64,000 nt of DNA from Asanoa iriomotensis (GTDB lineage Bacteria; Actinomycetota; Actinomycetes; Mycobacteriales; Micromonosporaceae), in NCBI RefSeq assembly GCF_016862515.1, contig NZ_BONC01000005.1, forward strand, positions 124,001-188,000, read 5' to 3'. This document shows positions 59,467 through 64,000 of the stretch, in pieces (the first letter of the stretch is position 1; the number at the start of each line of letters is the position of its first letter). The position numbers were made by a program, and so were the translations under genes. Below the pieces are notes generated by a model. The model saw only the letters and a list, made by a program, of their open reading frames with translations, was not told the origin of the DNA and did no database searches.

Positions 59467-60852
59467 CTAGCCATCGCCGGCCGCCCGATGCGCCGCGGCC
59501 GGCTCGCCGGCCAGCGGCCGCGGCAGGTAGGGCCGCGCCGACACCAGCAGGTCCGCGTAGTCCCGGGCCAGCGGGAGCCGGGCATACGGCGCGAGCCGCT
59601 CGCCGAACCCCGTCAGCAGGTCGCACGCCCGCGTCGACCCGGACCGGATGGTGTCGAGCACCGCCGCCCCGGCCACGAGCAGCGCGCCCTCGACCTCGCC
59701 GGCGTCGAGCCGGGCCCGGGCCAGCCACGCCTTGTCGAGCGCGGCGGTGCGCGGCTGACCCGAACGGGCCACGGCCCGGGACAGCAGTGGCAACGCCCGC
59801 CCCGGCCGGCCGAGCACGACCAGGCACCGGCCGGCCAGCGCGTCGAGCTCGCCCTCGTCGAGCCAGTAGAGCCAGGGCGGGTCGTGCTCGGCCGCACGCC
59901 GCTCGGTCGCCCGCTGTGCGGCGCCGAGCGCGGCCTCGGCGGCACCACGGAGCCCGGCCGACGCCGCGGCGAACGCGATCCGGTGCAGCAGCAGCGCCCG
60001 GCCCGACGCGGACAGGGCTCGCCGCGACCCCGCGTAGGCGGTGCGGGCCAGCAGCAGCGCCGGCGCCGGGTCGCCGGTGCCGGCGAGCAGGTGGCTCGCC
60101 GAGCCGAGCACGTGACCGGCGAGCGGCCGGTCGTCGGCGGCCGCCGCCGCACCCAGCGCGCAGCGGTAGGCGGACAGCGCACCGAGCGGGTCGCCCGCGT
60201 CGGCCAGGGTCCAGCCGCGGAGCTGGGCGACCTCGGCCCGCAGCCGGGCCGCCTTGCGGGTCAGCGCGATGCCGGCCGGCTGCGTGGTGGCGTGCCCGAC
60301 GGCCCTCGCCAGCCCCTGCACCGCCGCCGCGAGCTCGACGCCACCGAGCACGTCGTCGAGCCGGCGGGCGGCGACCAGTCGGGCGGTCACCTCGACCACG
60401 GTCGGCCGCGCGGCCCGGTCGCCGGCCGGCGGCACCGACCGTGGCGGACCGATCAGCGGCGTCTCGTCGCTGGTCAGCCAGGTGTGCGCGAGCCCGAGCA
60501 GGTCGAGCCCGACCCGGTCGCGACTCTCCGCCCGACCGGGGCCGTCCCGCCCGGGCGCGACCAGGCGGTGCCGGACCCGGCTGCGTTCGGCCGCGTCGGC
60601 CAGACCGTCGGCCGGCACGTCGAGGACGACGGCGAGCCAGCCCAGCCAGAAGTCGGCCGGCAGCCGCTCCTCGCGTTCCCAGCGGCTGATCTCGTGCCGG
60701 GTCACGGTCGGGCTGCCCGACGCGGCGCAGAGCTGTTCGGCCAGCCGTAGCTGGCTCCAACCCCGGCGTAGCCGCAGCTGCGCCACATAGGGGCCGAACG
60801 ACGGACGCGGACCGGCCGCGTCGAACGGGTGCGCTGGCGACGCCGACATCAT
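59467..60852 (-). CDS. XRE-family regulator with helical-repeat domain
   Basis: A 461-aa protein. Residues 17-80 are an XRE helix-turn-helix (VAQLRLRRGWSQLRLAEQLCAASGSPTVTRHEISRWERE). The rest is a TPR-like all-helical domain rich in Ala and Arg, as in transcriptional regulators that respond to signalling peptides or nucleotides. GGGGAGGG precedes two adjacent ATG codons (60852 and 60849). It is divergent from metF. Region 59270-59466 on its downstream side shows no gene. Confidence 0.83.
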   Translation of the reverse strand: MMSASPAHPFDAAGPRPSFGPYVAQLRLRRGWSQLRLAEQLCAASGSPTVTRHEISRWEREERLPADFWLGWLAVVLDVPADGLADAAERSRVRHRLVAPGRDGPGRAESRDRVGLDLLGLAHTWLTSDETPLIGPPRSVPPAGDRAARPTVVEVTARLVAARRLDDVLGGVELAAAVQGLARAVGHATTQPAGIALTRKAARLRAEVAQLRGWTLADAGDPLGALSAYRCALGAAAAADDRPLAGHVLGSASHLLAGTGDPAPALLLARTAYAGSRRALSASGRALLLHRIAFAAASAGLRGAAEAALGAAQRATERRAAEHDPPWLYWLDEGELDALAGRCLVVLGRPGRALPLLSRAVARSGQPRTAALDKAWLARARLDAGEVEGALLVAGAAVLDTIRSGSTRACDLLTGFGERLAPYARLPLARDYADLLVSARPYLPRPLAGEPAAAHRAAGDG

Positions 60853-61079
60853 GGACCCTCCCCGTAGCAGCGGTGCACGCCTGTGGCCCCCGGACACCGC
60901 GAACGGCATCCTCACGCGCCGCCCAACGGACCGTGGGGGCGGTCCGCGACGCGCAGAACACATCTACCCCACAGGTGCGACGTTTTCCCGTCCCCAACCA
61001 GCCACCAACGCCGTAACCAGCATCAACCCGTGTTATCCACAGCCCTTCGACACGGCGGCCCCACAGAACCCCCAGCCGG

Positions 61080-61085
61080 TACGCT
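61080..61085 (+). promoter_or_regulatory. -10 element of metF (leaderless)
   Basis: TACGCT lies six bases before the GTG at 61092 and no ribosome site is present, which indicates a leaderless transcript starting at the GTG. The divergent region 60853-61091 otherwise shows nothing recognisable. Confidence 0.55.
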
Positions 61086-61091
61086 CGACCC

Positions 61092-62009
61092 GTGGCGCTC
61101 GGACTCCCTTCGATCCTCCCGGGATCGCAACCGTCGATCGGTGACCTCATCCGCGATGCGGGCCCGACCTTCTCGTTCGAGTTCTTCCCGCCCAAGACTC
61201 CCGAGGGCGAGGTGCAGCTGTGGCGCGCGATCCGCGAGCTCGAGCCCCTACAGCCGTCCTTCGTCTCGATCACCTACGGAGCGGGCGGCACCACCCGCGA
61301 CACCACGGTCGCGGTGACCGAGCGCGTGGCCACCGAGACCACGCTGCTGCCGATGGCCCACCTGACCGCCGTCAACCACTCGGTCGCCGAGCTACGCAAC
61401 GTGATCGGCCGCCTGGCCGGGGCCGGCATACGCAACATCCTCGCCGTGCGCGGCGACCCGCCCGGCAACCCGGGCGGCGAGTGGGTCCGCCATCCCGAGG
61501 GCGTCGACTACGCCGAGGATCTCGTCCGGATCATCCGCGAGTCGGGCGACTTCTGCGTCGGCGTCGCCGCGTTCCCCTACAAGCACCCAAGGTCGGCCGA
61601 CGTCGCCAGCGACACCGAGCACTTCGTCCGCAAATGCCGTGCCGGCGCCGACTTCGCGATCACCCAGATGTTCTTCGACGGCGACGACTACCTACGGCTC
61701 CGCGACCGCGTGGCCGCCGCCGGCTGCGAGACCCCGATCCTGCCCGGCGTCATGCCGGTGACCAGGATGAGCACGATCGCCCGCTCCGAGCAGCTATCCG
61801 GGGCGCCGTTCCCCCCGGCGTTGGCCGAGCAGTTCGCGCGGGTGGCCGACGACCCCGACGCGGTGCGCAAGCTCGGCATCGAGCAGGCCAGCGAGATGTG
61901 CCGCCGGCTGCTCGACGAGGGCGTTCCCGGCATCCACTTCATCACCCTCAACCGATCCACGGCGACCCGCGAGGTCTGGCAACACCTACGGGTCGACGCC
62001 GCCGTGTGA
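61092..62009 (+). CDS. metF: Methylenetetrahydrofolate reductase
   Basis: A 305-aa flavoprotein reducing 5,10-methylene-THF to 5-methyl-THF for methionine synthesis. Family motifs include [14 protein letters not shown] (catalytic Glu), [21 protein letters not shown] and the flavin-binding VAAFPYKHP and AITQMFFD segments. The end [10 protein letters not shown] is typical. Translation starts at GTG, apparently leaderless. It is followed by the CDP-alcohol phosphotransferase gene after 30 bases. Confidence 0.94.
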   Translation: MALGLPSILPGSQPSIGDLIRDAGPTFSFEFFPPKTPEGEVQLWRAIRELEPLQPSFVSITYGAGGTTRDTTVAVTERVATETTLLPMAHLTAVNHSVAELRNVIGRLAGAGIRNILAVRGDPPGNPGGEWVRHPEGVDYAEDLVRIIRESGDFCVGVAAFPYKHPRSADVASDTEHFVRKCRAGADFAITQMFFDGDDYLRLRDRVAAAGCETPILPGVMPVTRMSTIARSEQLSGAPFPPALAEQFARVADDPDAVRKLGIEQASEMCRRLLDEGVPGIHFITLNRSTATREVWQHLRVDAAV

Positions 62010-62039
62010 CCTCGACCGCCGATCAACGGTTGAGCTGAC

Positions 62040-62717
62040 GTGAGCACACGGTTGGGCTGGCACGACTACGCGGCACGCTGGGCGGCACTGCACGGCGGCT
62101 TCGACCCACGGCAGGCCGGCGCGGTGGTCCGGGGTTGGGTCCGGCTGTCCTACGAGATCGGCTCCCGCCTGGGTCGCCTGCGGGTGAGCCCGACGGCGGT
62201 CACGGTCGGCGGTCTCGCCCTGTGCGCGGCCACACCGATCGCGGCGACCCGCGCGCCGGAGGGCCTGTTCACCGCCGGCATCCTGGTCGTCCTGGCAGCG
62301 GTGGCCGACAGCGTCGACGGCGCCGTAGCCGTATCCACGGACCGCACGACCCGCCTGGGCTACGTCTACGACTCGGTCGCCGACCGCCTCGGCGAGCTCT
62401 GCTGGCTGACGGCCTTCTGGGTGGCCGGCGCCCCGACACCCCTGGTCTTCACGGCGGGCGCACTCTCCTGGCTGCACGAGTACGTCCGCGCCCGCGCCAC
62501 CGCCGCCGGCATGACCGAGATCGGCACGGTCACGATCGGCGAACGCCCGAGCCGCGTCAGTGTCACCACGGTCGCCTTCCTGACCGCCGCGGCCGCCGGC
62601 GGCCTCGACCGCGACCTGGTCCCGGGCACCCTCACGGTCTTCCTGGTGATCTGGATCCTCCTGGCCGCCTTCGGCCTGGCCCAGCTGTCACGCGCGGTCC
62701 GCCGCCTGTTGCGCTGA
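62040..62717 (+). CDS. CDP-alcohol phosphatidyltransferase-family protein
   Basis: A 225-aa membrane enzyme with about six helices. The signature is DSVDGAVAV-N8-GYVYDSVAD: the four Asp and two Gly are all at the correct spacing, but the usual Arg after DGxxA is Val. It would transfer a phospho-alcohol between CDP and a lipid or polyol. The N-terminal 55 residues are soluble. Substrate unknown; phosphoinositol-type lipids are possible in this group. The start is GTG at 62040. Confidence 0.82.
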   Translation: MSTRLGWHDYAARWAALHGGFDPRQAGAVVRGWVRLSYEIGSRLGRLRVSPTAVTVGGLALCAATPIAATRAPEGLFTAGILVVLAAVADSVDGAVAVSTDRTTRLGYVYDSVADRLGELCWLTAFWVAGAPTPLVFTAGALSWLHEYVRARATAAGMTEIGTVTIGERPSRVSVTTVAFLTAAAAGGLDRDLVPGTLTVFLVIWILLAAFGLAQLSRAVRRLLR

Positions 62718-62740
62718 CCGCAAGACCGAAGTTCCACGAT

Positions 62741-62811
62741 GGACTCGGGCCCGCGGTGCTCCGGACCGTCGCTCCCGCCAGCCACCGCTCCGCTGCCATG
62801 TCCGCGTTGGG
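62741..62811 (+). repeat. Interspersed intergenic repeat, copy 2
   Basis: This is the plus-strand counterpart of 15386-15463 on the minus strand. Shared blocks are CTCGGGCCCGC, GACCGTCGCTCCCGCCAG, CACCGCTCCGCT and TCCGCG. It lies just downstream of the CDP-alcohol phosphotransferase stop, in a 377-bp gap without a gene. Confidence 0.65.
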
Positions 62812-62828
62812 TCGCTGTGAAGGCAAAG

Positions 62829-62940
62829 GCCGCAAACGCCTTCTGGAACGCTGCCGTCGACCTCGGCCACCGGGGTGGCTGAGGCGTTTAGCGGCAGATC
62901 TTGGCAATCGGTCGCTGCTCCAGCAGCAACCGATTACCAA
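62829..62940. other. Structured intergenic region with nested and adjacent hairpins
   Basis: Outer arms 62829-62840 and 62883-62895 (GCCGCAAACGCC / GGCGTTTAGCGGC) enclose an 11-bp hairpin, CCTCGGCCACC / GGTGGCTGAGG (62861-62884), with one G-U pair on the plus strand. The 40-base near-palindrome at 62901-62940 pairs with U-G wobbles on the minus strand. The two hairpins would suit termination from opposite sides, but the nesting could also be an RNA gene. No ORF covers 62718-63094. Confidence 0.5.
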
Positions 62941-63094
62941 CGTGCGCCGCGTCGAGTGGCCTGCGTTCCCGTGTCGGTGTGACCTGGTCGCCCGGGATCC
63001 CGGGGCAGCCGCGGCAACACCCCGCCCACGTTGCGCGAGCGCAGCCACTCCTCGGTGACCGCCGGCGACGGCTCCGGCAGCGGTGGCAGGCGCA

Positions 63095-64000
63095 TCAGGC
63101 CGGGCCGATCTGGCCGGCCACGATGCCGGCCGACAGGGCGACCATCGGCAGGCCGCCGCCCGGATGGGTGGAGCCGCCGACCAGGAACAGGCCGCGGACC
63201 GGGCCGCGGTTCGGTGGGCGGAGCAGGCCGCCGGCCGTTCCGTAGATCGCGCCGCCCGGGGCGCCGGCCGTCCCCTCCAACCACGCCGGCGTCAGGACCT
63301 CGCGGAAGCGCACCCGGTCGCGGACGTCGACGCCGCGCGCGGCCAGCACCGACAGCACCCGGTCCGCGTAAGCGGACGCCAGCCCCGGCCGGTTCCAGTC
63401 GACCGCACCGCCGCCCACGCCGTGCCGAGGCGTGTTGACCAGCACGAACCAGGCCTCGTGACCCTCCGGCCGGACCGCCGGGTCGTCGGCCACCGTGACG
63501 AAGACCGTCGGGTCCGGCGCCGGGCGGCCGCCGAAGACCGCGTCGAACTCCGCGTCGTAGTCGCGGGGGAAGAACACCGTGTGGTGCGCCAGGCCCGGGG
63601 TCCGACCCTCGACGCCCAGCAGCAGCACGAAGCCCGCCAGGCTGCGGTCCGCGAGCCCGGCCAGCCGGCGCGGCGTCGGCAGCAGGTCCCGGTACAGGGT
63701 CAGGGCGTCCACGTTGGACACCACAACGTCCGCCGGAAGAACCGCCCCGCCGACCCGTACACCCGAAACCCGCCCACCGGCGGTCTCGATCCGGGTCACC
63801 GCCTCGCCCGTCCGCACCGACACGCCGAGGGCGACAAACCGTTCCAGCAGCGCGTCCGCCAAGGTCGCCAGGCCGCCGGGCAGGTACCAACCACCGAACG
63901 ACAGCTCCGCGTACGGCACCGCGGCCAGTGCCGCCGGTGCCCGCCGGGGGTCCGCGCCCGTGTAGGTCGCGTACCGGTCAAGCAGCATCCGCAGCCGCGG
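63095..64000 (-). CDS. crtI: Phytoene desaturase (CrtI-type), C-terminal part
   Basis: The last 302 residues of an FAD-dependent carotenoid desaturase; the N-terminal FAD motif is beyond the window. Visible family segments are GGWYLPGGLATLADAL, HTVFFPRDYDAEFDAVFGG and the C-terminal FLVGGSTHPGGGLPMVALSAGIVA, which closes the FAD site. It would desaturate phytoene towards lycopene, the substrate of the CrtYc/CrtYd pair at 55.6 kb. Gene orientation suggests the rest of a carotenoid operon lies past 64000. Confidence 0.9.
   Translation of the reverse strand, partial: PRLRMLLDRYATYTGADPRRAPAALAAVPYAELSFGGWYLPGGLATLADALLERFVALGVSVRTGEAVTRIETAGGRVSGVRVGGAVLPADVVVSNVDALTLYRDLLPTPRRLAGLADRSLAGFVLLLGVEGRTPGLAHHTVFFPRDYDAEFDAVFGGRPAPDPTVFVTVADDPAVRPEGHEAWFVLVNTPRHGVGGGAVDWNRPGLASAYADRVLSVLAARGVDVRDRVRFREVLTPAWLEGTAGAPGGAIYGTAGGLLRPPNRGPVRGLFLVGGSTHPGGGLPMVALSAGIVAGQIGPA

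Overview
The window is chromosomal DNA of a very GC-rich, filamentous-type actinomycete. GTG and TTG starts, four-base ATGA/GTGA gene overlaps, leaderless-looking promoters, class II DAHP synthase, an Rv2175c-type protein, a heterodimeric lycopene cyclase and many secreted carbohydrate enzymes point to Micromonosporaceae or a close relative. This is inference, since no rRNA gene is present. I see no tRNA, rRNA, CRISPR array, insertion sequence, phage or replication origin.

The backbone follows, from memory, the order of the M. tuberculosis fadD15-to-Rv2172c block: acyl-CoA synthetase (0.3-2.1 kb), SRPBCC protein (2.2), PlsC-type acyltransferase (16.5), RNase AS (24.0), class II DAHP synthase (45.3), PASTA kinase in the PknL position (52.4), Rv2175c-like protein (55.2), polyprenol-phosphate-mannose mannosyltransferase (56.2), polyprenyl diphosphate synthase (58.1) and MetF (61.1). 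Other material is interleaved, the largest block being about 20 kb between RNase AS and DAHP synthase.

Layout: 0-7.3 kb holds lipid, sugar-kinase and monooxygenase genes. 7.3-13.2 kb is a beta-glucan island made of a LacI repressor, a large GH16/GH2-like secreted enzyme with three discoidin domains, and a GH1 beta-glucosidase, tied together by three copies of one perfect 14-bp palindrome. 13.2-24.5 kb holds OtsA, a GIY-YIG protein, PlsC, a giant zinc-ribbon/cyclase/ATPase/TPR regulator with an apparent ATC start, a small GWMGPT-repeat protein, a Crp regulator, a phosphotransferase-fold protein without its catalytic Asps, DUF1028 and RNase AS. 24.7-31.5 kb holds a PPi-type phosphofructokinase, ProC, a class F sortase with its apparent substrate, glutathione peroxidase and a GH18 chitinase. 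31.6-42.5 kb holds an ECF42-type sigma pair and a second LacI-controlled island (ADP-ribosylglycohydrolase, GH32, sugar ABC transporter, divergent GH127), whose enzymes all belong to furanoside-acting families.

42.5-44 kb carries a divergent EF-Tu that has, at E. coli positions 124 and 275, substitutions of the kind that give resistance to kirromycin-type and GE2270-type EF-Tu inhibitors. It is preceded by a possible leader ORF and followed by a perfect 49-nt hairpin. 44-56 kb holds DAHP synthase, threonine aldolase, a diguanylate cyclase, a DUF5937/MFS divergent pair, endonuclease IV and the PASTA kinase. 55-64 kb mixes carotenoid genes (CrtYc/CrtYd, polyprenyl synthase, partial CrtI) with mannosyltransferase, an XRE regulator, MetF and a CDP-alcohol phosphotransferase. 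The strongest unusual signals are the EF-Tu, the two LacI operator sets, the furanoside locus, the non-AUG start, the sortase pair and a repeated intergenic element near 15.4 and 62.8 kb.
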